64,000 bases of DNA from an uncultured Oscillibacter sp. (lineage in GTDB: Bacteria; Bacillota; Clostridia; Oscillospirales; Oscillospiraceae): contig CANDBG010000003.1 in the NCBI GenBank assembly GCA_947382875.1, positions 1-64,000 on the forward strand, read 5' to 3'. The notes beneath the pieces were generated by a model that was not told where the DNA came from, did not search any database, and saw nothing but the letters and a program-made list of their open reading frames with translations. Below are positions 49,112 through 56,886 of this stretch, in pieces. Position 1 is the first letter of the stretch. Each line of letters begins with the position of its first letter. A program made the translations under genes and the position numbers.

Positions 49112-49488
49112 ATTGTAATTCATGCGGAGGCGCTTCCTCCGGCGGCTGCGAGGGCTGCGGAGGCTGTTCCAATACAGCTCTCTACCTCTCGCCGGAGGAA
49201 ATCGAGATGCTGCGCCGGTTTGCCCAGACGCCCTTTCTCCCTGCGGCGGCCAGAAACGGGCCGGATGGACCGGTCTTTCTGGAAGCTCCGGAACAGGACC
49301 CCCGCGAACTCCGGAGCGCTCTTCGCGGTCTTGCGAAGAAGGGCTTGATTCGTGTGGACTACGATATCCCAATTTCAAATTTCGACTATCGGGCTTATGC
49401 GGATTATCCCCTTCATGGCAGCATGGCCCTGACCGCCCGGGGACAGACGGTAGTGGAATTGATGGAAATTCAGGGAATTGAGGAGTAA
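49108..49488 (+). CDS. Small protein with N-terminal Cys cluster
   Basis: 126 residues. The N-terminus (CNSCGGASSGGCEGCGGCSN) has six Cys in 20 residues, likely binding zinc or an iron-sulfur cluster. The rest (LYLSPEEIEMLRRFAQTPFL, LRSALRGLAKKGLIRVDYDI, YPLHGSMALTARGQTVVELM) looks like a winged helix. Start is a TTG after AAGGAGG with nine bases spacing. It is encoded between the CIS ATPase and tcdA; a role as regulator or redox-sensing partner is conceivable but unproved. Confidence 0.72.
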   Translation: MNCNSCGGASSGGCEGCGGCSNTALYLSPEEIEMLRRFAQTPFLPAAARNGPDGPVFLEAPEQDPRELRSALRGLAKKGLIRVDYDIPISNFDYRAYADYPLHGSMALTARGQTVVELMEIQGIEE

Positions 49489-49490
49489 TT

Positions 49491-50234
49491 ATGTGGGACC
49501 AGTTTTCCAGAACAAGCCTCCTGCTCGGCAAGGCCAATATGGAACGCTTACGGCGGGCGCATATTGCGGTATTTGGTTTGGGCGGCGTGGGCGGCTGGGC
49601 CGCGGAAGCCCTGGCCCGCAGCGGCGTTGGAACCCTTACCCTGGTGGACGACGACCGCATTGGACGGTCGAACCTGAACCGGCAGGTGTTCGCTTTGACC
49701 TCCACCGTGGGCCGCGATAAGGCCGAAGCCGCTAAAGAGCGTCTTTTGGATATCAGCCCGGACGCCGTTATTTACGTCCGCAAAGTTTTCTATGGTCCCC
49801 AGACGGCGGATCAATTCGATTTCACGCAATACGACTACATTATCGACGCCATTGACACCGTAACCGGAAAGCTGGAACTTGTTCAGCAGGCCCGGCGGGC
49901 CGGTACGCCAGTCATCAGCTCCATGGGCACCGGAAACAAGCTTAACCCTGCCGCTCTGGAGGTTGCCGATATCTATGAAACCTCTGTCTGCCCCCTGGCG
50001 CGCGTTATGCGGAAGGAGCTGAAACGTCGGGGAATTCCCGCGCTGAAAGTCGTTTACTCCAAGGAACCGCCCCTTTCCCTTCAAGGCGTCGCCGTGCCGG
50101 AGGAAGTACCCGACCGGGGCGGTACGCCTTCCAGCCGCCGCGCGATTCCCGGAAGCTGCGCCTTTGTGCCGCCTGCGGCGGGGCTGTTGATTGCCAGTGA
50201 AGTCGTCCGGGATTTGATCCAGCTGCCGGAATAA
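49491..50234 (+). CDS. tcdA: tRNA threonylcarbamoyladenosine dehydratase (ThiF/E1-like)
   Basis: 247 residues with the nucleotide-binding motif VFGLGGVGGWAAEALARSG, DDDRIGRSNLNRQVFA and IDAIDTVTGKLELV, and the later SVCPLARVMRKELKRRGI, VVYSKEPP segments of TcdA/CsdL. It activates the t6A carboxylate with ATP to form the cyclic ct6A37 in tRNA. Three bases separate it from the preceding gene. It is probably a housekeeping passenger of the operon; a strong terminator follows. Confidence 0.92.
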   Translation: MWDQFSRTSLLLGKANMERLRRAHIAVFGLGGVGGWAAEALARSGVGTLTLVDDDRIGRSNLNRQVFALTSTVGRDKAEAAKERLLDISPDAVIYVRKVFYGPQTADQFDFTQYDYIIDAIDTVTGKLELVQQARRAGTPVISSMGTGNKLNPAALEVADIYETSVCPLARVMRKELKRRGIPALKVVYSKEPPLSLQGVAVPEEVPDRGGTPSSRRAIPGSCAFVPPAAGLLIASEVVRDLIQLPE

Positions 50235-50235
50235 G

Positions 50236-50267
50236 AAACCGGGAGGACATTCTGTCCTCCCGGTTTT
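50236..50267. terminator. Bidirectional terminator between tcdA and the NifU-like gene
   Basis: Perfect 13-bp stem AACCGGGAGGACA / TGTCCTCCCGGTT with loop TTC, preceded by A's and followed by TTT. It lies between two converging operons. Confidence 0.88.
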
Positions 50268-50274
50268 CTGCGTC

Positions 50275-50568
50275 TTACAGGTGATGGTCCCGAAGAAGCC
50301 GTTTCGCCTGCTCCCACAGCTCATCGCTCACGTTCTGCACCACAACCACCTTTTCCACTAACTCCGGTACGGCGGCGGTCAGCTCGGCTTCCACCAGCGA
50401 TTCGTTGGTCAAATCTGCCGACGGGCATCCGGCGCACTGGCCCAGCATCTTCACATACAGCACACCGTTTTCCAGATGGTCAATCTGTATCTCGCCGCCG
50501 TGACTGCGCAATGTTGGACGAACTTTTTCCTCCAAAATAGACTCAATTTGTTTCAATTCTTCACTCAT
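50275..50568 (-). CDS. NifU C-terminal-domain iron-sulfur scaffold protein
   Basis: 97 residues from the ATG at 50568 (AGGAG upstream), overlapping the MoxR gene by eight bases. It contains VRPTLRSHGGEIQIDHLENG and the CxxC cluster motif LGQCAGCPSADLTNES. NifU-C/Nfu proteins carry and deliver 4Fe-4S clusters. It is the last gene of a leftward unit with MoxR and VWA genes; a functional link to them is not evident. Confidence 0.92.
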   Translation of the reverse strand: MSEELKQIESILEEKVRPTLRSHGGEIQIDHLENGVLYVKMLGQCAGCPSADLTNESLVEAELTAAVPELVEKVVVVQNVSDELWEQAKRLLRDHHL

Positions 50569-52090
50569 TTGTAAACTCCTCCTCCGCCTTTGCCGCGGCA
50601 ATTTCTTCCCGAATCCGATGACGGGCATCGTCAAACAGCAGCTCCCGGTTGTGACGGTAATACGCCTCACAGCCGAAATTCTCCACATACCAGCTGGTGT
50701 CGTAACCGGCGGTGATCTCCGTTACAAAAATCACCAGCTCCTGCCCCTGCCCGAAGGTCGTTTCCAAAAACCGGAAAGCGTTGTCCAGCAGACGTCCGGC
50801 TTCTTCCGCCAGGGTCTTCCGCTGCGCTGCCTCGCCGCGGAAACGTTCCCGTACCAGCTCCATTACCGCTTCCGGTGCGGTGATGGAGGCTTCCGCCAGA
50901 ACTTTCCGGTAATCTTCCAGCGCGTTGATTTCCCGCTGAATTTGGTTCTGACGCTCCTTGTCCGACTGGCCCGCGTCTTTTGCGCGTTTGAGCGTCTCCC
51001 GACGCTGCCGGACAAGATTTTCCAGAATTTCCAAAGGGACCTCGCCGGTTTCCAGCGATGCTTTGAAGGTCGTCAGCGCACAATGCAGCGACTCCGTCAA
51101 GGCGTCCTGCCAGCGGGCTTCCCGGGCCGCCTCCGACAAACGCGACAACAGCAGTCCCATTACCGACAGTTTTTCGTCAAACGGCGCTGCACGCAGCTCT
51201 GAAACCGTAACCGGCCGCCAGGTTCCTTGTAAAATTTCATCTACATGGTAAATTTTCTGATACTTGTTGTAAAGCTCCAAATAGTTGGCAAAATCCTTTG
51301 CAATCCGCGGAAGCTGTATATATTGACCTATGACCTCCCGTCCTGCCGGAATCGCAAGCGCCTCATATACGCAAAGCAATTCGGACAAATCTTCCCAGCC
51401 CCGGGCTGTGGCAAACTGCAAGCCGTCCTGAGCGGTCTCCACACGGTAGAAATTTTCCTTTTTTATATCCAGGTACGACACCACTGCCCCGTGTAAGCCC
51501 TTTTGACGGGCGTACTCCTTCCATACGCCGAAGTCCTCCGAAACGTCGATGCGCTTCACACGGTCCAGTGTCACCACGTCGAATTCCCGCACGGAACGGT
51601 TGTATTCCGGCGGGTTTCCCGCGGCGGCAATCAGCCAGCCTTCCGGCAAACGCTGGTTGCCGAACGTCTTGCACTGCAAAAATTGCAGCATCATCGGCGC
51701 AAGCGTCTCTGACACACAGTTGATCTCGTCCAGAAAGAGAATGCCCTCTTTCAAGCCGGTTTTCTCCATCAGCTCATGCACCGATGCCAGAATCTCACTC
51801 ATGGTGTACTCCGTGACGGACACCTCTTCTCCGCCGTAACGCCGTTTTTCGATAAACGGCAGACCCACCGCGCTCTGACGGGTATGGTGGGTGATGGTAT
51901 ACGCCACCAGCCCGACACCCGTTTCGGCGGCGATCTGTTCCATAATCTGGGTTTTTCCTACGCCCGGCGGTCCCATCAGCAGCACGGGCCGCTGACGAAC
52001 GGGCGGTATCCGGTAATTGCCCAGAGCGTCCTTCGCCAGATATGCCCGGAGGGTGTTCGTGATTTCCTGCTTCGCCTGTTTAATATTCAT
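50561..52090 (-). CDS. MoxR-family AAA+ ATPase
   Basis: 509 residues. Walker A LLMGPPGVGKT, Walker B ILFLDEINCVSETLAPMMLQ and the sensor LIAAAGNPPEYNRSVREFDVV are typical of MoxR. A long helical C-terminal part (residues about 330-470) is a putative partner-binding region. MoxR ATPases work with VWA-domain proteins as chaperones, and the gene follows a VWA gene by 23 bases. It lies about 4 kb from the CIS ATPase operon but reads convergently with it, so a link to the CIS is possible but unproved. Confidence 0.9.
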   Translation of the reverse strand: MNIKQAKQEITNTLRAYLAKDALGNYRIPPVRQRPVLLMGPPGVGKTQIMEQIAAETGVGLVAYTITHHTRQSAVGLPFIEKRRYGGEEVSVTEYTMSEILASVHELMEKTGLKEGILFLDEINCVSETLAPMMLQFLQCKTFGNQRLPEGWLIAAAGNPPEYNRSVREFDVVTLDRVKRIDVSEDFGVWKEYARQKGLHGAVVSYLDIKKENFYRVETAQDGLQFATARGWEDLSELLCVYEALAIPAGREVIGQYIQLPRIAKDFANYLELYNKYQKIYHVDEILQGTWRPVTVSELRAAPFDEKLSVMGLLLSRLSEAAREARWQDALTESLHCALTTFKASLETGEVPLEILENLVRQRRETLKRAKDAGQSDKERQNQIQREINALEDYRKVLAEASITAPEAVMELVRERFRGEAAQRKTLAEEAGRLLDNAFRFLETTFGQGQELVIFVTEITAGYDTSWYVENFGCEAYYRHNRELLFDDARHRIREEIAAAKAEEEFTNE

Positions 52091-52113
52091 ATGCCTTTTC
52101 GCCTCTCCTTCTC

Positions 52114-53499
52114 TTACGTTCGGGGCAGCTCGTCCAAATCAATTTCATCCGGCAGGTCCAGATTCGTCTCCCGGACAGCCCGTTCCAGGTCCGGCAACTC
52201 CAGCGCCAGCCGGATCGCCCAGGGCGGCATCCGTACCGACAGCGGCGGCTCTCCCAGCAAAATGAACGCCGTTTCGTAAGGCGGACGCTTTTCCGGATAA
52301 ATGCCCATGCCGTCGGTGAAGTACAACAGGCCCCGGAGATTCGCGAACGCTTTGGCCTCCAGGAGCTTCGCCACGTGGTCAAACACCGGACGGAAGTCCG
52401 TGGCGCTGCCGCCGTTGAGCGTAAAGTGTTCCATGTATTCCCGCAGTTCCTCCAAGTCCCGAATCGTTGTATCCGAACGAATTTGATCGTCACATTGGAT
52501 AATGTGAATGTTGACTTTCCGTGTAAACGTCCCCGCGCTGCGCAGAACGGCATAGGTGCAGGCCAGAAATTGCCGTACCAGCTCGCCGGAGGTGGACATG
52601 GACGTATCCACGGCGATTACGAAATCTTCAATCCGGTGTTCCTCCCGGGTCTCCGGAGGCTCTACAAGCGGCATATTGCCGTAGAGCTGAAGGCCGTAGG
52701 TGTAGAAAATATAATCAAACGCGTCGCCGTCCACCGCCGCGACCTCCCGCGGCGCGGCAAACCGCCGCAGAAAGGCCCGGTAGTCCACGTCCTCCCGGAC
52801 GGCGACCCGTACCTGTTCCAGTACCGCCTCGCCGCCGCTTCCGTGGTCCGACAGCATCGTTTCCAGGCCCGTCTGGGTCCTGCCGGACAAATCCTGCCAT
52901 TTTTCATCCTGCCGTTTGCTCTGCTCCTGGTCCTCTTGCTGCTGCGGGTCCCAAAGAGCATGATCGTCTACCAGAAAACGCCGCTGTAATTGCGCGAATT
53001 CGTATTCTGGAAGATTTTGACGTAAAAGATACCGGTAGATCCCCTCGGCAGTCAGAACCGGCATTTCCCTCCGGCACTCGCCGTAGAATTTCTGCTTTGC
53101 AGGGATGAACCCTTCGTTCAGACAGGGATAGTCCAATTCGTCCAGAATGCTCTCGACCGCCGCGTCACAGGCAAGGTCCCACAACTCCGGGACTTTGCCT
53201 TTTTTCTTCGCCAAATGCCGGAGCATACAATGGAAAATCACGTGGAGATACGCCCGGTTCGTGAGCACGTGGGAACGCAGATAGCGGTCGGCTAGCCACG
53301 CGCCGTCATAGTAAAGGTTTTCGCCATCCGTTGCCAGGGACAGCGTTACCTCCCCGCCGGGCCGGAACCACAGCGCACACAGCGCCACGTCCAGATAGGG
53401 CAGGTTCATATACAATTCATTCCGGGAAACCAGCAGAATTTCTTCCCCGATCTCCGTCAGACTTTTCCTAGGTTGTTCCAATTTCTGCACCCGCCCCAT
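52114..53499 (-). CDS. VWA-like domain protein (DUF2201, putative metallopeptidase)
   Basis: 461 residues. The N-terminal half has HVIFHCMLRHLAKKKGK, a zincin-like helix with the Glu of HExxH replaced (HVIFH), typical of the DUF2201 'putative metallopeptidase' region. The C-terminal half is a VWA domain with MIDAS FVIAVDTSMSTSGE and a later FTDGMGIYP. The usual partner is a MoxR ATPase, encoded immediately downstream. ATG at 53499 overlaps the TAA of the preceding gene. Confidence 0.88.
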   Translation of the reverse strand: MGRVQKLEQPRKSLTEIGEEILLVSRNELYMNLPYLDVALCALWFRPGGEVTLSLATDGENLYYDGAWLADRYLRSHVLTNRAYLHVIFHCMLRHLAKKKGKVPELWDLACDAAVESILDELDYPCLNEGFIPAKQKFYGECRREMPVLTAEGIYRYLLRQNLPEYEFAQLQRRFLVDDHALWDPQQQEDQEQSKRQDEKWQDLSGRTQTGLETMLSDHGSGGEAVLEQVRVAVREDVDYRAFLRRFAAPREVAAVDGDAFDYIFYTYGLQLYGNMPLVEPPETREEHRIEDFVIAVDTSMSTSGELVRQFLACTYAVLRSAGTFTRKVNIHIIQCDDQIRSDTTIRDLEELREYMEHFTLNGGSATDFRPVFDHVAKLLEAKAFANLRGLLYFTDGMGIYPEKRPPYETAFILLGEPPLSVRMPPWAIRLALELPDLERAVRETNLDLPDEIDLDELPRT

Positions 53500-54470
53500 T
53501 ACAAATCAAAGCTCTTTTCCAGTCCAGAGGGAAACCGACGATGCTGTTCCTCCAACAAAAGCGCCAGGGCGGATGTCGCGTCCCGCTCCCGCGCCAAGGC
53601 GCACGCCTCACGAAGCTGTGTCTGGTCCGGTTCTGTGTTCGACAGAAAAAACCGCAGCCCTTCCGGGTCCTTTTCCGTCAGAAGCCATTGCAGGGCTTCG
53701 CCCGTGTGCTCCCGGAGATACGCCCAATAGCGTCCCGCCGCGTTCTCCGCCAGCTCCGCCGGATACCGCAGACGATACCACGCTAACCGAACAGCCGTGA
53801 GAGGGTCGTGCTCCATGCCCAGAAACCCGCGCCATAAGGCGTCGTATTCCTTCATGCGCAGCTGCTTCTGACGGAAACAATGGTGATATGGATAGCCTGC
53901 GCCGGTAATCTGGTAGTCAAAGTGGTGCGCCGGACAGTTCTCCTCATAGATTTCCGTATACTCCGGAAACAGCAGACGCGCCGTTGTGCCATCCGGCCCG
54001 GTGAGGGTCATATCCAGTTCCCGGGAAAGTTCTCCGGCAAAATAGGCCGCCGTCTCCCCTGGGCCGGAGACCGTCTGCACAATATGCAGCGTGTCCAGAC
54101 AACGGCAGTTCATCAGCGCCCCGCCGCCCCAGCGGGCAACGCTGTCGTGAAGCCGTAAGGTTTTCAACGCGCCGCAGTTTAACAAAGCGTAATCGCCCAC
54201 CCGCTCCAAAAACGAAGGAAATGTCAAATCCTGTAACTGCCGGTTGTCCCACGCATCCCCGCCGCCGCAGGTCAGCAAAACCGGTTCTCCCTCCGGGAGG
54301 GCACGGCCAGGAGCTAAGGCATGGCCGCCTAAAGCCTTTACGGGCAGGCCGAACAGCGTATCCGGCAGCACCGCCCGCCGGTCACAGGTCTCCGCCTGCA
54401 AAATGACGACGCCCTCCTTCTCCCGGCGTACGATCAATTTCCAGTTGCTTGCTCCGCTGAGGGTCTCCAC
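53499..54470 (-). CDS. Leucine-rich-repeat-like protein (BspA-type) heading the MoxR-VWA unit
   Basis: 323 residues from the GTG at 54470 (GGAGGTG upstream); the longer frame reads non-coding DNA. The first ~150 residues show LRR_5/BspA-like repeats (VVILQAETCDRRAVLPDTLF, LQDLTFPSFLERVGDYALLN, LKTLRLHDSVARWGGGALMN). The C-terminal half is helical (WRGFLGMEHDPLTAVRLAWY, ACALARERDATSALALLLEE), like ankyrin-type helices. No signal peptide, so it is probably a cytoplasmic partner of the MoxR-VWA pair. Confidence 0.78.
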   Translation of the reverse strand: METLSGASNWKLIVRREKEGVVILQAETCDRRAVLPDTLFGLPVKALGGHALAPGRALPEGEPVLLTCGGGDAWDNRQLQDLTFPSFLERVGDYALLNCGALKTLRLHDSVARWGGGALMNCRCLDTLHIVQTVSGPGETAAYFAGELSRELDMTLTGPDGTTARLLFPEYTEIYEENCPAHHFDYQITGAGYPYHHCFRQKQLRMKEYDALWRGFLGMEHDPLTAVRLAWYRLRYPAELAENAAGRYWAYLREHTGEALQWLLTEKDPEGLRFFLSNTEPDQTQLREACALARERDATSALALLLEEQHRRFPSGLEKSFDL

Positions 54471-54496
54471 GCTTCCACCTCCATTTTTCTTTCGGT

Positions 54497-54502
54497 AGTA
54501 TA
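54497..54502 (-). promoter_or_regulatory. Possible extended -10 of the LRR-VWA-MoxR unit
   Basis: Minus strand TGA-TATACT about 27 bases before the GTG at 54470; the -35 region is poor. It lies back to back with the GntR promoter. Confidence 0.35.
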
Positions 54503-54571
54503 TCACATTCTCCTCCGATTTCCTAGCCTGTTTTTTCCTTCGAAAAAAGAATGCGAATTTCAAAAAAGCTC

Positions 54572-54599
54572 TTGACAATCTGCTCATTCTGTGTATACT
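54572..54599 (+). promoter_or_regulatory. Promoter of the GntR-ABC transporter operon
   Basis: Consensus TTGACA (54572-54577), 16 bases, TATACT (54594-54599). Confidence 0.85.
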
Positions 54600-54630
54600 G
54601 TTCATATACAGCAATCACAAGATGAACAGT
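54597..54630 (+). promoter_or_regulatory. Palindromic operator, probably bound by the GntR regulator
   Basis: Perfect inverted repeat ACTGTTCAT (54597-54605) and ATGAACAGT (54622-54630), 16-base spacer, overlapping the -10 and the transcription start. This is the classical position for autorepression by YtrA-type GntR proteins. Confidence 0.75.
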
Positions 54631-54643
54631 CGGAGGGGTGCCA

Positions 54644-55024
54644 ATGGAAATCATCATCCGCAATACCACCAATCAGCCGATCTATGACCAGATTTGTACC
54701 CAGCTGAAAACCCAAATCATTGCCGGAAAGCTTCAGCCGGGCGAAGCTCTGCCCTCGATCCGGGCGCTGGCAAAGGATTTGAAAATCTCCGTCATTACCA
54801 CAAAACGCGCCTACGACGAGCTGGAAGCCGAGGGCTTTCTCTATACCATAGCCGGCAAAGGCTGCTTTGTGGCGGAGAAAAATCTTGATCTCATCCGGGA
54901 ACGGCAGGTCAAGGAATTGGAAGACCATCTCGCCGCCGCCATTACGCTTTCCAAAGGCTGCGGCGTGTCCCTGGACGAATTGCACGAAATGCTGAACATT
55001 CTCTACGAGGAGGAATTGACATGA
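54644..55024 (+). CDS. GntR family transcriptional regulator (YtrA-like)
   Basis: 126 residues from the ATG at 54644 (GGAGGG upstream). Winged helix: NQPIYDQICTQLKTQIIAGK, LPSIRALAKDLKISVITTKR, AYDELEAEGFLYTIAGKGCF; then a short helical dimerisation tail (LEDHLAAAITLSKGCG) instead of a large effector domain, as in the YtrA subfamily that governs ABC exporters. It overlaps the ABC ATPase gene by four bases and is probably autoregulated through the palindrome at 54597-54630. Confidence 0.92.
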   Translation: MEIIIRNTTNQPIYDQICTQLKTQIIAGKLQPGEALPSIRALAKDLKISVITTKRAYDELEAEGFLYTIAGKGCFVAEKNLDLIRERQVKELEDHLAAAITLSKGCGVSLDELHEMLNILYEEELT

Positions 55025-55872
55025 ATGCCATTGAACTTTCCCACATCTGCAAATCCTTCGGCTCCTTTGCGATTCAGGATTTGAGTCTTACGGTTCCCTC
55101 CGGGACCATCTGCGGTCTGGTGGGCGAAAACGGCGCGGGAAAATCTACCACTATCCGCCTTCTGATGAACGCCCTCCGGCCCGACAGCGGCCAAGCCGCC
55201 GTGTTGGGTGTGGACGTTTCCAGCCCGGAGTTCCAGGCCATCAAGGAGGACATCGGCGTTGTGCTGGACGAAGCCTATTTCCCGGAGGTCCTTACGCCAA
55301 TACAGGTCGGCAAGGTCATGGCCTCAACTTACCGCCGCTGGGACCAGAAACAATATGAGGACTTCCTCCGCCGGTTCGACCTGCCGGAGAAAAAAGTCTT
55401 CAAGGATTTTTCCCGCGGCATGAAAATGAAACTCGCCATTGCCGTCGCCATGAGCCACCAGCCGAAACTTCTGGTGCTGGACGAAGCCACCTCCGGCCTG
55501 GACCCGATTGTTCGCGACGAGGTGCTGGAGATGTTTAACGAGTTTACCCGGGAAGAAGATCACTCCATTCTGCTCTCCTCCCACATCGTTTCGGACCTGG
55601 AAAAGCTCTGCGACTACATCGCCTTTATTCATCAGGGACGGCTGCTGTTCTGCGACGAAAAGGATCAGCTGCTGGAAACCTACGGCATTTTTGCCGGGAC
55701 CTCCGAACAGCTGGAAAGCTTACAGGAAGAAGCCGTCGTAGGCCGGGAAAACAGCGGCTACAGCGTACGGGCGCTGGTGCAGCGGGACAAAGTGCCCGCC
55801 AGTCTGGAACTCGAACGGGCCAGTATTGAAGATATCATTCTTTTTACGGTGAAAGGGGCAAATGAAAAATGA
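55021..55872 (+). CDS. ABC transporter ATP-binding protein
   Basis: 283 residues. Walker A GLVGENGAGKSTT, signature FSRGMKMKLAIAVAM, Walker B LLVLDEATSGLDP, H-loop LLSSHIVSDLEKL. The SRGMK signature is the one usual in YtrB/BcrA-like export ATPases that pair with GntR regulators. Cotranslated with the GntR gene and the permease. Likely role: export of, or resistance to, an envelope-active compound. Confidence 0.93.
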   Translation: MNAIELSHICKSFGSFAIQDLSLTVPSGTICGLVGENGAGKSTTIRLLMNALRPDSGQAAVLGVDVSSPEFQAIKEDIGVVLDEAYFPEVLTPIQVGKVMASTYRRWDQKQYEDFLRRFDLPEKKVFKDFSRGMKMKLAIAVAMSHQPKLLVLDEATSGLDPIVRDEVLEMFNEFTREEDHSILLSSHIVSDLEKLCDYIAFIHQGRLLFCDEKDQLLETYGIFAGTSEQLESLQEEAVVGRENSGYSVRALVQRDKVPASLELERASIEDIILFTVKGANEK

Positions 55873-56468
55873 AAGCGTTACTCAAAAAAGACTTTTATGT
55901 GCTCTTGAAGCAAATGTGGATTTTCGTTTTGATGATCGTGATTCTGACCGCTGTCGGCAACAATTTTTATATTATTTTCTCGGTGGTCTGGGCCTCCATG
56001 CTCCCCTATACCGCCCTGGCCTACGACGAGCGAAGCCACTGGGACCAGCTTGCCGCGATGATGCCCTACTCTACCCGTGAGATCGTGTTGAGCAAATACG
56101 TGCTTGGCTGGATTTGTATGGCAGGGGCGATGGCGCTTTGTCTGGTGGTTTCCCTGGCGCGTATGGTTTTCAGCAGCACAACGCCGGATTTTTCAACCTT
56201 GTTCATGGCCCTGTTGATCGGCGTCATTGCCATTGACATTACGCTTCCGCTGGTTCTCCGCTTCGGCGTGGAGCGCGGACGGATGGGATTTATGGCGATA
56301 ATCGCTGGCGTGGCAATTGTAGGCGGCATTCTCGTTTCCAATGTTGCCATATTTGGCCCAACGTTACTGACTGCCCCTATGGTGGTGGCCGTTATGACCG
56401 CCGTGCCTGCCACGATTCTTTCGATTCCGCTGTCCATACGGATGTACCAGACGCAGAGCCGTATTTGA
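55869..56468 (+). CDS. ABC-2 type permease subunit
   Basis: 199 residues with six predicted membrane helices (about 15-30, 33-50, 78-98, 110-130, 140-158, 165-190) and the ABC-2 motif YDERSHWDQLAAMMPYSTRE, a common feature of small permeases in GntR-ABC operons. Overlaps the ATPase gene by four bases. Confidence 0.9.
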   Translation: MKALLKKDFYVLLKQMWIFVLMIVILTAVGNNFYIIFSVVWASMLPYTALAYDERSHWDQLAAMMPYSTREIVLSKYVLGWICMAGAMALCLVVSLARMVFSSTTPDFSTLFMALLIGVIAIDITLPLVLRFGVERGRMGFMAIIAGVAIVGGILVSNVAIFGPTLLTAPMVVAVMTAVPATILSIPLSIRMYQTQSRI

Positions 56469-56488
56469 CAAAAAGAGGGGAACGCTTA

Positions 56489-56707
56489 ATGAAAAACACG
56501 AAGCACTGTCCGAAATGCGGTTCCCGGGAAGTCGTCCGTGTGCCGGACAATGCCCACCGGTATCTGGCAAACAGTATTTGCATCACAAGAATCGCCACTG
56601 TAAAACGGGTTCCAGTCGCCCGTTATGTCTGCCGCGCCTGCGGCTACGTGGAAAACTGGGTGGAACGCCAGGGCGAACGGGATGATATCGCGCGCGCCTT
56701 TGGATAA
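56489..56707 (+). CDS. Small zinc-ribbon protein
   Basis: 72 residues from the ATG at 56489. Two CxxC pairs (CPKCGSREVVRVPDN and YVCRACGYVENWVE) form a zinc ribbon. It is the last gene of the GntR-ABC operon, 20 bases after the permease. Function unknown; such ribbons often act as adaptor or nucleic-acid-binding modules. Confidence 0.82.
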   Translation: MKNTKHCPKCGSREVVRVPDNAHRYLANSICITRIATVKRVPVARYVCRACGYVENWVERQGERDDIARAFG

Positions 56708-56718
56708 GCGCAAACACA

Positions 56719-56752
56719 GGCGCCGGCGGCAGGCTGTCCGCCGGTGCCTTGC
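56719..56752 (+). terminator. GC-rich hairpin after the zinc-ribbon gene
   Basis: Stem GGCGCCGGCGG / CCGCCGGTGCC followed by TTGCC: strong stem, poor T-run. Confidence 0.45.
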
Positions 56753-56799
56753 CATTCAGAGGCAGTCTTGGCCGTCTCACTTGTATCATTGGAAAAACC

Positions 56800-56854
56800 G
56801 TAAGAAATTCGTAAGAATTTTGTCGAGTTGTTTGTAAGAATTCTTTGCTATCAT
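56800..56854 (+). promoter_or_regulatory. Direct repeats and extended -10 upstream of the protease gene
   Basis: GTAAGAA-type repeats begin at 56800, 56811 and 56834, phased at 11 and 23 bases, as is usual for OmpR/PhoB-family regulator sites. They precede an extended -10, TGC-TATCAT (56847-56854), about 33 bases before the ATG. No good -35 is present, which fits activation. Confidence 0.5.
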
Positions 56855-56886
56855 TAGTCCATCAACCGGAAATGGAGATGGTATCT

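Noticed and set aside
13641..49488. Type VI secretion system
   Set aside because: No TssJ/L/M, TssK, ClpV or two-part TssB/C sheath; the single 568-residue sheath and gp25/gp6-like set fit CIS/phage tails.
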